64,000 nucleotides of DNA from Symbiodinium natans (Eukaryota > Sar > Dinophyceae > Suessiales > Symbiodiniaceae), in assembly GCA_905221605.1 (NCBI GenBank), contig CAJNDS010002419.1, positions 309,650 through 373,649 on the forward strand, in the 5' to 3' direction. The position numbers and the translations under genes are program-made. Shown here piece by piece: positions 1 through 10,685 of the stretch. Position 1 is the first letter of the stretch. The number at the start of each line of letters is the position of its first letter. The notes beneath the pieces were generated by a model, which did no database searches, had not been told where the DNA came from, and worked only from the letters and a program-made list of their open reading frames with translations.

Positions 1-1674
1 AGAAAGGAGCCTGCAAGACGAACCTGCGCATATTGTAAGTTGTTTTTTTTGCCCATGCTGGATGCTTTCAAGCACGTCGCTTGACCACGACCAAGGCTCG
101 CCAAGGAGACGGGGCATCTTTGGACTCAGCTTCGCCCATTGGGTTTAGGGCCTAGGGTTTGGCTCTCGGGTGGTCTGAGTCCGAGTAGCTGTTCGAAGAT
201 GCTCAAGTCCTAGCACTCGAGTGGTCTTTTCGTACCAACTCGTAGCAAGGCAAATCGTTGCAGGAGCGGCGGCGATAGTGCCAAAAACCCAGCTTGAGCA
301 CTACGACCTACGAACCTTAGGAAGATCGGGGGGTGGATGTCACTTAGAGCTTTGCTGCTGTGAGCAGTTCCCGAGACCAGGCAACTCAAACATTCTGGTA
401 GGTACAAACAGGGTACAAAGGTGGGAGGGAGACAAAACACAGCAGCTCTTGTGCGGCCGGACGCAGTCGATACCATCTGAGGGTTGATATTTTGTGGCAG
501 TGTTTGTGCTCGTCTTTGCTTCCCTTTCGCTGTGCAACGAGCATTCAGCAGTCGTGGGAGGAGAAAGGAGAATCTCTCGCCCCTTAGAGCTGCAAAAGAA
601 AGGTTTTGGTTCTTGTTAAATGATTCTTGTTCCACTTGGTCTTTGCGTCCTGCCATGCCTGAAACCCGAGGAAGCCATACGATGGTAGCTGAAGAAGCAC
701 TTTGGCAACCAGAAGGGCTTCTCGCTAATGAGGCTTTTGCCGGCTTCTCTCGCTTGGTAATGCCCGCACGCCTGCATTAGCATCACTGTCAAAGTTTCAA
801 ACTACGTAGCAGCTACGTGTTTATGGCAAAGTGGCTCGGTAGGCTTCACAATGCAAGCTTGTTACCTTTACGAGCTGTGTCGAACACCTGCAAGTGCGAG
901 CAAGTTCCGATTTCTGTGAGCATCGGATGCTCGTTGATAGGTCTGCCCATCCAACTGTTTCGTCTGAGACGTGAGAAGGGTCGGCTAAGCCGACGGTAAG
1001 GACTCTGACGGCAGGTCCTCACTACGTTCCGTTTCTGCATCGTACAGACCATTAACCAGACGCCATGGGCATGAAAGGCAGAATCGCAGCATGGACACGG
1101 CTCAACCATGAAGCCTGCAACAGAGGATAACATCAGCAACGTGCTTGCTTCAGAGGTCTGCGTCGGACGCAGCGTGGACCCAAGATGCATGATTCGTCCG
1201 GGCAGCAGTCCAGGGAAAGAAGCATGAATGGGCTCAAAGGCTATCTACTTATAGGGTACTCCCTACTACTCCCTTAGGCTCCTCAGCTTCCCTAAGGTTC
1301 TGTGGGTACCTGCCCCCCATGAGCCCCCCTTCCTTAAGAACCCTATAACCTACCCATGTTGGGGGCCTGTATAAAGTATGAAGAAGATTTGCGTCTCTGG
1401 GGTCTTTCAGAAGGCCCTCATTTTGGGACCCACGAGATGGGTAGGTCAGCAGCTTGGCAGCAGCTGGCCGATACGCTACAGACTTCGAGGAGTGGAGTGG
1501 TGACCGTTCTAGTGGAGGCTTATGCGCCCTGATGACTTCACCACCATCAAACAGGTCAAGAACTGATCGAGAGACTATCTACCCTAACCCCTAAACCCTG
1601 AACCCTCCTAAATGGCAACTCCAGCAGAACCCCATACTTCAAACCGCCAGTTCCCTGCAGAGTGTCCGAGAGGT
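1..1674. other. No recognisable gene
   Basis: No reading frame here resembles a known family. Open frames of 60-150 codons occur on both strands, but they overlap each other and show no domain motif. From about 1560 short degenerate CCCTAAA-like units begin (for example around 1579-1608), leading into the array at 1701. Confidence 0.5.
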
Positions 1675-1698
1675 CAGCTAAGCGGGTGGCAAAAAAAG
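1675..1698 (+). repeat. Conserved short motif beside telomere-like array (copy 1)
   Basis: The stretch reads cagctaagcgggtggc followed by seven A. Near-identical copies lie at 22526-22550 and 38432-38454, and shorter partial copies at about 20757-20773 and 23587-23600. In copies 1 and 3 a CCCTAAA array begins within a few bases after the A-run. Function is unknown. It could be a piece of a retroposed RNA or a site linked to insertion of telomere-like repeats. Confidence 0.55.
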
Positions 1699-1700
1699 AA

Positions 1701-1736
1701 CCCTAAACCCTAAACCCTAAACCCTGAACCCTAAAC
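1701..1736 (-). repeat. Telomere-like (CCCTAAA)n array
   Basis: About five CCCTAAA units, the last ones degenerate (CCCTGAA). This is the complement of the TTTAGGG telomere repeat. It is internal and short, so it is an interstitial telomere-like tract and not a chromosome end. Confidence 0.85.
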
Positions 1737-1751
1737 TATCTTCCTTGAAGT

Positions 1752-1820
1752 CTGGAGGAGCTGCGCTTCCTCGGCAAGGGCGGTTTCGGCTTCGTGACGA
1801 AGGCTCCTGAGTCCGCCGGG
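1752..1820 (+). CDS. Protein kinase glycine-rich-loop exon (fragment)
   Basis: Reading from CTG at 1752 gives LEELRFLGKGGFGFVTKA, a textbook kinase subdomain I (GxGxFGxV) of the form seen in eIF2-alpha kinases such as GCN2/PERK. The exon probably starts after the AG at 1748-1750. Its 3' end is uncertain: a GC donor at 1803 or a GT at 1820 are both possible. No other kinase exon directly adjoins it, and a glycosyltransferase gene follows. It may be the first exon of a very long gene or an isolated duplicated exon. The motif is seen in the sequence; membership of a particular kinase family is inference. Confidence 0.5.
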
Positions 1821-1903
1821 TCTTGCTTCCCCTGGATCCTGAGCCATCACCAACCACCATGGTGCCACGAAGACTGCAGCGAGCTTGATCTGAATGCCCT
1901 CAT

Positions 1904-1924
1904 TAAACCCTAAACCCTAAACCC
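1904..1924 (-). repeat. Telomere-like (CCCTAAA)n array
   Basis: Three CCCTAAA-type units end about 60 bases upstream of the candidate signal-peptide exon of the glycosyltransferase. Confidence 0.8.
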
Positions 1925-1986
1925 AATTATTCATCTGTCGAAGGCGCGGCATCGAGTGGATCGTGTGGGGCCTGGTGCAGCATCGC

Positions 1987-2038
1987 ATGTCCTTTCGTGC
2001 CCTTCTATCCTTGTTGCTTGTGGCCATGATTGGCGTCA
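1987..2038 (+). CDS. Candidate signal-peptide exon of the UDP-glycosyltransferase
   Basis: ATG at 1987 opens a short frame MSFRALLSLLLVAMIGV, a basic residue followed by a hydrophobic core, which is the usual form of a secretory signal peptide. The frame stops soon after at TAG 2053-2055, so it only makes sense as an exon. A GC donor after 2032 or after 2038 gives phase 1. This matches an AG|G acceptor at 2210/2211 that would join it to the main exon just upstream of its first ATG. Type-I membrane UGTs need such a peptide, and the main exon lacks one. The splice is inferred, not shown. Confidence 0.35.
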
Positions 2039-2231
2039 GCAAACGGACTAAATAGATTGGAAAGTGGAGAAGGAATCCAAAGTTGGACCAAGAATAGGAA
2101 GGAAACTCTTGAAAGCGCGACAAAGGCCTGCCGCTTCGAGCAGCACCAATTGGCTGTGGCTCAAGCCGTTCAGCCACTTCGTAGTGCTTAGTGCTGTGTG
2201 GGCTCCCGCAGGGCGCAAGATCCCAGGTGTC

Positions 2232-3716
2232 ATGGCAGCCGAGAAGTTTCATTTCCTCATTGTTGGAGTTCCGCTGTCCCCGCTGCACAATTGCATCTCG
2301 ATTGGGCAGGAGCTGTGCCTGAGGGGCCACAATGTCACAGTGATGAGCTTTGCAGACCGAGGACGGCAAAAGGTGGCAAAGTACGCGCCGAAGTGCAAAC
2401 TGAATTACCTCAGCCTTGGCGAGCTGCCGGTTAGCGATGACAAGGAAGAGGAGCTGGTGCGGCAGATGTTGACCTCGAACAGCACTTTGCTGCAGATGTC
2501 CTTCATGATGCAGAACCTCATGACGCCCTACTTTGATCAACTGCAGGTGGGCGTGTCCAAGGCGCTGAAGAGTGGGCTGGTGCGCCCATCCTTCGGCCTA
2601 CTAGGCCTTCCCTTCGGGGGTGTGGGCCGCGAGCTCCAGGTGCTGGGCATCGACTTCGCGGTGAATGTGCCGACCATCCTCGTTCCCCCGATCAACCCGT
2701 GGGCGTCGTCCTTCATCCCATTGCCGTTCCACTTGGTGAGCCCGCACAATATGACTTTCGTGGACAGGCTTCTGGTGATCGGGGGCAACTCTCTCTTGAA
2801 CTTCGGGCGGCATCTGGCCGTGGCTGCGGGCTTTCAGTTCTCTTTCATGCCAGACTTGAGCCCAGATATGTGGCGGGGCCGTCTTGCGTTCGTGAACAGT
2901 ATCCCGGGTGTGGACTATCCACAGCTCTTGCCACCTCTGGTGCAGTACACGGGCCCGGTCGTGGATGTGAAGAAGATGGAGCCGTTCCCGCCAGAAGTGG
3001 AGTCCTGGCTGGAGTCCGTCCCTGAGGGAATGCCGGTCGTCTACGTGAGCTATGGCACCATGGTGCGGCTGACTGCGGAGAGGGTGGCTGCAACGCTGTC
3101 CACGCTGACGTCTACAGAACACTTCACGCTCTGGGCCTTGCCCAAGACTCAGCAGGTCGGCTTGCCAGATACCTTGCCATCCAGCATCATGATCCACCAC
3201 TGGATTCCCAGTGCTCGCGCGCTGGCGCACCCGAAGGTGAAGGCCTTCGTTTCCCACTGCGGAGGGAACTCGGCTGTCGAGTGCATGGCCATGGGCAAGC
3301 CCCTTATTGGCTACCCGCAGTTTGGGGATCAGATGGCTGTTTGCCAACGCATTGCGGATGCGGGTGCAGGGATCACAGGTCCTCAGGGTGGCTGGGTCCA
3401 GGCTGAGGATGTGCGGCACGTCCTCGCCGAGCCCCGCTATGCTGTGCGGGCGCAGACCATGTCGCGGCTTCTGGAGAAGTTCGGGGGCACGTCACGAGCC
3501 GCCGACCTTTTGGAGATGGCGGCTGCCGGCGACCTTGCGCCACTGAGAACGCCCCTCGAAGGATCTACCAGCTCCTCCTTTTTCATGGCAGGCTATGACC
3601 TTGTTATCTACGCACAGCTGCTGGCGTTCGCCTTGATGTTCATGTGCATGCGGTGCTGTGCTTGCTGTTGCCGGAGCAGAAACCGACATGCATCAGCCGA
3701 GAAGAAGAAGCAGTGA
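2232..3716 (+). CDS. UDP-glycosyltransferase (UGT/GT1 family), ER membrane
   Basis: GT1 enzymes transfer a sugar from a UDP-sugar to lipophilic acceptors. ATG at 2232 is the first ATG of a 550-codon open frame, giving 494 residues, near the usual UGT size of about 500. Around residues 320-366 lies the UGT donor-binding signature: HHWIPS, then FVSHCGGNSAVECMAMGKP, then GYPQFGDQ. The HCGGNS and FGDQ elements bind the UDP-sugar. The C-terminus has a hydrophobic segment (about residues 454-480), a Cys-rich juxtamembrane stretch and the ending EKKKQ. That ending fits the KKXX ER-retrieval signal of type-I ER proteins. No introns interrupt it. The N-terminal signal peptide is missing from this exon and may be supplied by the exon at 1987. 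Acceptor specificity cannot be read from sequence. Confidence 0.88.
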   Translation: MAAEKFHFLIVGVPLSPLHNCISIGQELCLRGHNVTVMSFADRGRQKVAKYAPKCKLNYLSLGELPVSDDKEEELVRQMLTSNSTLLQMSFMMQNLMTPYFDQLQVGVSKALKSGLVRPSFGLLGLPFGGVGRELQVLGIDFAVNVPTILVPPINPWASSFIPLPFHLVSPHNMTFVDRLLVIGGNSLLNFGRHLAVAAGFQFSFMPDLSPDMWRGRLAFVNSIPGVDYPQLLPPLVQYTGPVVDVKKMEPFPPEVESWLESVPEGMPVVYVSYGTMVRLTAERVAATLSTLTSTEHFTLWALPKTQQVGLPDTLPSSIMIHHWIPSARALAHPKVKAFVSHCGGNSAVECMAMGKPLIGYPQFGDQMAVCQRIADAGAGITGPQGGWVQAEDVRHVLAEPRYAVRAQTMSRLLEKFGGTSRAADLLEMAAAGDLAPLRTPLEGSTSSSFFMAGYDLVIYAQLLAFALMFMCMRCCACCCRSRNRHASAEKKKQ

Positions 3717-4279
3717 GCTCTAGGCATGCTCGCTCGGTACACGGCGCTTGTCCACAAGTTGCATGGGTGAGCGCTACATCCGTGTCTGAGGCTTCGTAGA
3801 GCCAATGGAGAAGTGCCGCAGTCGGTGCGACAGACCGGACTGCAATTATTAGAACTTTTTGGCGGGGACGTCCCAATGTACAGTGAGGCCGTGAGAGGGA
3901 CCAGACCACCCGATTTGAAGCGGATCCCTGACTGCAACGATACCGAGAGTCCCGACGAGGCTCCAAAGTCCGGGAATGTTTCAATTTGCTTTCCGCGTTG
4001 CATTGCTTTGCCGTAGGGATTGAGTTCAGCCGACCTGTACAGCTTATGGCCGAGGCTGGCTTGGCCTTGCATTGAGTTTTGATGTCTGATGGGCTCGGCT
4101 CTGAAGCTGACCCTTGTTCGATCTGCGCATAATATGGCGTTGCGGACACACGTGGGAGGAGGCAAAAAAAGAGTACCGAGAGGGGTGTAAATATCCTGGT
4201 TTGCATTTTCCGCCGAGCTCTTTTGTGGAGTAGTATCACCAGGAGTATACTGCAAGAGGTAGGGAGTTACAAAGTGTCA
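3717..4279. other. 3' flank of UGT, no recognised gene
   Basis: No coding signal was recognised. A partial relative of the GGGTGGCAAAAAAA motif (ggaggaggcaaaaaaagagtacc) lies at about 4155-4177. Confidence 0.4.
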
Positions 4280-4384
4280 CCGGTGCCTGGAAGGGCTAGA
4301 GGGCTCTACAGCAGAGTGTGCCTCGCCTGTAGCACCCAAGGCCAGCTCTATGCGGTGAAGCGTCGCAGGCTCAGCGAAGATCAG
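4280..4384 (+). CDS. Protein kinase N-lobe exon (beta1-beta3, catalytic lysine)
   Basis: The frame reads GLYSRVCLACSTQGQLYAVK then RRRLSEDQ. It has the spacing of a kinase N-lobe: a glycine and V-x-L-A strand, a turn containing G, then YAVK with the ATP-binding lysine. A clean donor (CAG|gtcagc) follows at 4385. The 5' end of the exon is uncertain because the open frame continues upstream to 4223. It competes with the exon at 1752 for the glycine-loop position, so the two may belong to different kinases. Confidence 0.5.
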
Positions 4385-4780
4385 GTCAGCTTATGTCACA
4401 GCATGCATGCATGCGCTGAGATTCCACAATCTTTTCTCGCCCCCGCAATACGACGTAATTCTGCGTAAGCTTGATTCCACACCCCCTACCTTCGTAAGAT
4501 CACCATGCGGCCGACCCCTGCGCTGTGAGCATCAGCACCGGCATCAAATCATGAAGCTTTCCGCGAGCAGACTCGAAAGGAAAGCGCTCGGAGGAGCCAT
4601 CTGAACTTGGCGCTAGTAGTCCATCGGCAAGAAGAACAGTAATGCAAACTCTACACAAGATACACGAGGGTCCAGTCCATGAGTGCAGCAGACTTGCCAC
4701 ATTGAGGACACAGCGACCCCCCATGCTAGTGGCCGAAAAGCCCTGCGCCCTTAACGCCCTCGGATTTTGCTAAGGCTTAG

Positions 4781-4851
4781 AGCTGCGGGGCTCTGCTGCG
4801 GACCGCGAGCGCCTCCTGCAAGAGTGCGCGCTGCTGCCGAGGCCCATGTTA
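4781..4851 (+). CDS. Probable kinase alpha-C helix exon
   Basis: After a TTAG acceptor the frame gives ELRGSAADRERLLQECALL. This resembles the kinase alpha-C helix pattern (E-R-L-x-x-E-x-x-L-L) that follows the catalytic lysine strand. It lies 400 bp downstream of the exon holding YAVK and on the same strand. The segment is short, so the call rests mainly on context. Confidence 0.35.
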
Positions 4852-4880
4852 AGACTGTTAAGACCCATGATGGTTAGAGA

Positions 4881-4909
4881 GGGTTTAGGGTTTAGGGTTT
4901 AGGGTTTAG
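4881..4909 (+). repeat. Telomere-like (TTTAGGG)n array
   Basis: Four uninterrupted TTTAGGG-phase units in the opposite orientation to the arrays at 1701 and 1904. Confidence 0.85.
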
Positions 4910-5791
4910 ATTAGAGTATGAGGATTCGATTCTCGTATCTCATTTGCAAGAGTCAAGTGGCCTTACCAAGAGCGGGGCTGTAGACTTGGGCTTGTCCAAT
5001 CGTGCCGATATATCGCAAAGCCAACGCTCTAGCACTTTGATGGGCCAGGGATCAGGATGACTAGGTTTATAAAGTTTGGGGCATTCGGTGGCGTTACGGT
5101 GTCAAAGACATGTGACCCCTTTTCGGCTGGCATAAGTTTGCAGCATAGCCACGTGCAGGCTCACCCACCTGCACATTGTGCGGTACTACCAGGCCAACGG
5201 GCCAAAAACAAACAACGTTCAAGGCTTTGGTTGCTTCCCTCACAATGTCAATAGAGGGCTTCTGGAAACAGATTTGGTGGTCACATGATGCTCAAGCATC
5301 TCAGAGTCTCCAATCAATTTGCCCGCGTTTGTTCCCTTTGCTTGTCGGGCTTGTGCCCCAGTCGCATCAGTGACCTCACAGCTCCTCACCAGGTCAGTGA
5401 GAGCCTTGCTTATCGTAGCATGCGTCGTTCGACAGTGTGCCTTGGTCAAGCGTGCAGCGTGATGGACAGGATCCGTGCTGTGCAGATTCAGCTCACATGT
5501 TCGGACCACACCGACCCACAAATCTAGGTTTTCCCGACATGCTCATTTCGGCTTAAATCCCTCGCCTGGGGCTGGATAGATGAAGCAGCCGACAAACCAC
5601 AGATGAAGGTCGAAAACAGCGGGCTCGACTCAAGATGCGTTCAACGGAGAACCCCGCGTCCACGGCAGTTAGCTCAATGGGCCCATTGAAGCAAGCGGGT
5701 AGTGTCTCTGTACAGACCTCGGCAGCCATCTTGTCAGTGTCCGAGCCATGACCTCCGCATTCTGACCGGCTGTTGGGCGCGGGGGCCGTCC
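4910..5791. other. No recognisable gene
   Basis: No family motif was seen. The open frame that becomes the exon at 5792 extends back to 5702 but has no ATG before 5792. Confidence 0.4.
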
Positions 5792-6721
5792 ATGGCTGTT
5801 GCGAGATCCACGTCGGAGCCTGCGCTGGGAAGGAGGATCACGGCCAGGAATGCAGCTGAGGCTCGCATGCTGCGGGTACTTGACCATCAGTGGGAAAGAA
5901 AGGCCAGCTGGCTCCATGCTCAGCAGCAACGCTTGGAGGTGGCGGGCACTGGAGATGCTGCCACGCCGAAAGCCGGCGTGATCCACAAGGACCTCGCACG
6001 CACCCGCATGTGCCGCAGTGACTCGCGACTGGCGATGTCGAGACCCTTGTCTTCGATCACTACGAGGAATGTGACCCGCAACCCACAAGTGGAGTCTGTT
6101 AGCCCCAACTTTTTCGGTCAGCGACCTCAGTCGGCCACAGTTCGAAGCCCGTCTGATGGCTCCCCAGCCAAGCTAGAGGAGAGAATTCAAAAGGCCGTGT
6201 CAAAGATTGCACAGGGTTTGCATGTGGCCTTGCTTGGCGCTAGTGCCAGTGAGATGCACAAAAGGGAGCTCGAAGGAGAGCCACTTCGGAAGATCCTGCG
6301 GGAACCCTCTGAGGAGGATGCCTGCCGCATCTTTCGTCATTTTCTCCGTCTGAAAGAGCAGGAAGCGGACAGGGCCGCGGCAAAACTGCAAATGCGCCGG
6401 CAGAGACTCTTGGAGTGGGGCAAAGAACCTGACCGGGATGACCCACGGATCCCGGATCCACTGTCGCGCCTCGCCTGGACTTCCTTCTTCCGTTGGGTTG
6501 AGCAGGAATCCACGTTGGGAGTCAACCCAGAGTCCCGTCGTGCTTACGCGGGCCTGTTCCGCGGTGCGCGGCTTTGGTTCCGGAAATGCGCCAGCATGGC
6601 TCAGCGGAATGATGGCTTGTCCCTGGGGCTGCTGCTGTCCTTGGCGTACCCAACTGCGTCCAGCCGGGTGGTTGCGGAGCTGCTGGTTTGGATCGGCGCC
6701 CATGAGCTGGAGCCTCGACAG
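5792..6721 (+). CDS. Exon 1 of an unrecognised multi-exon gene
   Basis: ATG at 5792 starts a 310-codon open stretch ending at CAG|gtatgg (donor at 6722). The product is basic and Ser/Arg-rich at the N-terminus. It then has charged helical segments such as LEERIQKAVSKIAQGL and FRHFLRLKEQEADRAAAKL, the latter likely a coiled coil. It ends in a Leu-rich stretch (LSLGLLLSLAYPTAS). I do not recognise a family. The phase-0 end joins in frame to the exon at 6913. Length, lack of stops and a good donor make it very likely coding. Confidence 0.65.
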
Positions 6722-6912
6722 GTATGGGGAAATGCCTTCGTTGAAGAGGGTAGACAACCGAGAATGTGATGATAAGGTAGCTGTGCTTAGTGGACGTCGG
6801 TCCAGGATGCCCTGTAGCTATTGTTTACACAGAGAGTGCGCAGACAAGATTGCAAGACTTCAATACACGAGACGTTCCTGCATGAAGCCGACCGGAGCAG
6901 CTGCAAGCTTAG

Positions 6913-6987
6913 GAACAGATTTGTCATGAGACGCCGAGATTAATTGACGACGATGAGCGGAAGCAGCTTGAAAGGACGACCGAGCAA
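6913..6987 (+). CDS. Exon 2 of the unrecognised gene
   Basis: A TTAG|G acceptor at 6911/6912 and a strong donor gtaagg at 6988 bound a 75-nt, phase-0 exon. It reads EQICHETPRLIDDDERKQLE followed by RTTEQ. It joins the preceding exon without a frame change. If the donor is used, the CTG tract just downstream is intronic; if not, the same frame would run into about 20 leucines. Confidence 0.5.
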
Positions 6988-7018
6988 GTAAGGCTGCTAG
7001 TTGCCGAGGGCAGAGGGC

Positions 7019-7020
<2 letters not shown>

Positions 7021-7080
<60 letters not shown>
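7021..7080 (+). repeat. Perfect (CTG)20 trinucleotide tract
   Basis: Exactly twenty uninterrupted CTG triplets. All frames are open through it (poly-Leu, poly-Cys and poly-Ala on +; poly-Gln, poly-Ser and poly-Ala on -), so open frames across it are not evidence of coding. It most likely sits in the intron after the exon ending at 6987. Confidence 0.97.
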
Positions 7081-7083
<3 letters not shown>

Positions 7084-7124
7084 GACCTTCGTGTTGCCAT
7101 CCAATCTGAAAGCACCTCCTGCAG

Positions 7125-8570
7125 GATTTTCCACACAGCATATGCAAAGGGGCGTGCGTTTGTCACTGTGGACGACATTGCTGGAGGGGACTTCCGAGAC
7201 AAGCACACGCAGCTGCATACCTTGGTGGACTCTTGCCCAAGATGTCTACAAAATGGCTGTTAAGAAAGTAAGCTTATGTTGTTTTCGGAAACAGCCTCTC
7301 CAGAAACATCCAGGATGCCGCGCTGGCGCAGCAAGTCTTCGGCGATGGGCCGAGCCCTGTTCACGTTAGATTCCTCACTAGCTCTGTGCGCAATTGCCGT
7401 GTGTCGAAGCTGCTCAGTGAGATGGGATTCAGGATAGACCTCCTCAAGTTCTTGGAGTTCATGTGCGAGTATGGATGTCAAGGGCATGCAGGGGCAACGT
7501 CCCCAGCAAACAGACCCTGACTTTACGACACCTCGAGCAGATTCGGCGAGGGATCACGGTCCCAAAAGCTGTGCAGGGGGCCGCTGTGACATGCATTCAT
7601 GTCAGCCCAGGTGGCAGAAGTCACTCTCCCAGATGGGCTCCGCTTGACCCATTGCCGAAGACCTGAGTTTCGCTTCCAAGGATGCTTGGCCGCTGTATAT
7701 GAATGGGCAACGGGGGTAGTTTTGTCTGCTGTTATGCGTGTGGCTGGCACGACCTTGTCATAAAGCTGGCTGCGCTGTACCGTGAACTGATAGAGAAAAA
7801 CATGCAGGCTCTAGGCCGGTAGGATCCTAACTGCTCCACTGACATGCAAGATCACAAGGTTGGCTTGCGACCTTCCCTTCGGAGGCGGAGCTGGCCCGCC
7901 GCCGGATGATTGATGGCTTGGAGTTGGAACTGAAGTCCTGGAGATCTGGTAAGGGCTACTGAGCTACTGAGGACATGCGCGCAGAAAATGCTTGCCATTT
8001 CGAGAAAGTTTGACACAGTGGTCCACTTTCGTAGTTTCCGCGGTGCTGGGTGTGAGCGACACAAGTCACCCACGTCAGCTCGCGCACGACGTGTGCGGCG
8101 CGACAGCGCCTCCTTTTGGCACGTTGAAGATACGCAGGCAAAGTTCTTGCAAATGGGTTCTAAACGAGAGCAGATACTTGTCGTTTAGGATTACATGTTT
8201 GCTTTCGGACAGTGACAGCTGAGCTGACGCACTCACATCTGAAGCAACTCGCTCATTTACCTTTTAGCCAGAGATTCCATGCTGCGAAGCCCGAGCGGCT
8301 GGCATGATTCCCTCCGGCAAAGTGAGAGTGAGCTTGTAAAAGCACAGCCGCTCTGCCCTTCCACCTTGTGGTCACAGCAAGCATGGTCCACCAGTCCATC
8401 GAAAGAGCGACCGCTGCTGCTTGTGTGAGCAACGGGCCGCTTCCTGCAGGCCTGGATTGAGACGGAACAAGTTGAACCCGCTGCGCGCCCGGAGCTTAGG
8501 GCCCAAGGGCTTGGCCTTAGTGAACGCACAGCCTACGCAGGCTATTCTGCAGCGACCCTCTACTGGTCTA
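7125..8570 (+). other. Candidate further exons of the 5.8-8.6 kb gene
   Basis: Several stretches look coding on the + strand. At about 7125-7260 the frame gives IFHTAYAKGRAFVTVDDIAG. At 7300-7480 it gives NIQDAALAQQVFGDGPSPVH and ending KLLSEMGFRIDLLKFLEFM. At 7880-7949 it gives AELARRRMIDGLELELKSWR before a gtaagg donor. At 8450-8575 it gives AWIETEQVEPAARPELRAQG. None could be assigned to a family, and exact splice sites were not resolved. Confidence 0.35.
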
Positions 8571-10685
8571 CTGGTAGCATCTGAGTTCCTAGAGATGCCA
8601 AGACTAAAGATGGCAGGCCCAGCGGAAGTCGACGGCTCAACTGAGAACTGCATGGGCAAAAGGCGGAAGGATCCCTTTCATCCTGGAAAGTGTTGCGCCA
8701 CCAAAACACCCTTAGGCCCCCAAGGCGCGAGCTGCGAAGAAGCGAGCGGCGGCTTGGCCACAGTTAGTTCATGTAGTCCCGATGCATTCCAGTGATTTGT
8801 GGGTTGTCCTTCGACTTCTCAAAGTTTCAATGCAAGCTACGTTCCCACCTCCCAGGCGTTCTTGCCTTGATTTGCCTGATGTAGCAGCCTTGTCATTGTA
8901 GACTTTGTAGACTTTATAGCTTGGAGCTTGCGGGAGCGTGCGGCTCGTGGTGGCATTCACGCGCAGTAATGCAAGGTGAGGACGGTGTGACGACCTCGGA
9001 TTCTTGCAGCCGCTCTGTCTACGAAGCAAGGACTTTGCATGGCCAGCATGGCGGTTTCTCGCAGGAAGCCGGAGGTTGCGGCAGAAAGCCTGCACCTCAG
9101 CTTGCTTTTTGTCCACGGCACATAGTACGAGCTTAGAATTGTGAATATTTTCTGGGTGGTCGGAGCCCCTGTCACGGCATGCCAGGAGATGACTGGCTCT
9201 CGCACAATGGCCCGTTGCGCGCCCGGCACCTGGAAGCCGCGTGTTGGAGTCGAGGGGCAAAACAGCGTCGGCGGTTGCTTGCGCGTCGCTGGGCGGCAGA
9301 AGCTCGTGGAAGGCTTCGCGGAAGCCAATTGCTTGCGGAAGCATGTTGTGGAAGCACTTTTTTCTCTTACACCTATTTAGCCCGAGAAGAGGAGACACCC
9401 TTTTTGAATCTTTTTGACTCTAGATAGCACCGCCGCGACTTCTTATGGAAGGTCCGCGGAAATTCGCGCACGGAGGTGTTGTTATTTCCATCGAATTCAA
9501 ACAAGATTTTTCTAAACACTGCCCACATGGAAAGATACTTGTGTGGTCACGGCCTCGTTGTGAGTCAACTCGAAGATGTCTGCAAAGCCTCCAGTTACCA
9601 GAAGAACACAGGTGCCAGTTTCGCGTCGCTGCGTCACAAATCGAGCAGCCCTCTTGAAAGTGCTCTCGCTTCCTTCGAGCCACCAACTTGCAGAAGGAAG
9701 TCGCTGACATTGGGCACCAGATCAACCCAAGAGCTGCTTTCCCTGAACAGCCTTACTCGCCACACTGCCTGTGCAGAAGATGCATTGGCACAAGTGCTTG
9801 TGTGCAGCTAGCAGCTAGCAACCAGCCTATTCATTGCACAATCACCAGGGACCCTCTCAACGCAGCGATCAACCCGTAATCTCAGCCCCTTTGGCATGGA
9901 TGAGGGTGCGCTTTGTTGCCATGAGCTGCTAGAGCCAGTGGTAGACCGGGTGTTCGGTGGAATGTCTGAGCGCAAATGGTGTCGAGCGCAGTGGGCATAT
10001 AGGGCTCGAGGACTTTCGTGCACAACCCAACCTGCAGTAAAGAGAACGTCGCTGATTTCACAAGGCATGTTTTCCGCCAAAATGCCCAGCTGTAAAGCTC
10101 GGAGTTGGGCGCATGTTACCTGCAAGATTTTGGATGCTAATCGCCGCGACTCGTGAATCTCGCCATTCTCGCCGAGCTGTGAGCATTGAGACAGCCTTCG
10201 ACAAGTTCCGAAGTTGTGTGGTGTGGTGTATTCACCACACCCACGCACAATATGCCGAGTCGTTACGAAGCGCATCTCACCCTGCCTCGCCCAGGCAAGA
10301 GGTTCATCGCCACCTCCCGGTCTGCCTGGCATTGTGACGTACAACTATTTTCGGGCGACACCAGATGCTAAATTGCTTAAGGATAGGGTCCTCGAGTCCT
10401 AGGGGTGCAATTAGGACAAGCATTGCGCGTCTCGAATATAGTTGAGACACTGCAAATCTGATGCCATAAGGCCCAGACAAGTTATGGTTCGGTCGGAAGT
10501 GCATGGGATGCAAGAACTGTAGTTGTATGCGCTAGTTCCTGCATCTTGCGACATAGGCAGAGGCCTCCCCAAGTTTAGGGGGAACTACCCTCCGCCCGAG
10601 CCACGCATAGGTCCATTCGCAGGTGTTGAACCGCATAGAGCGAGAGGCATCGCATCATCCCTTGGCGAGCGACCTTTGGTGCCCC
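8571..10685. other. No recognisable gene
   Basis: Long overlapping open frames exist on both strands (for example 8769-9398 on -), but none has recognisable domains or consistent splice signals. Treated as intergenic or UTR sequence. Confidence 0.4.

Noticed and set aside
2601-3419. 272-codon - strand frame opposite the UGT
   Set aside because: Antisense shadow of the glycosyltransferase; the + frame carries all family motifs.
8769-9398. 209-codon - strand frame
   Set aside because: Overlaps other open frames on + and shows no domain or splice context.
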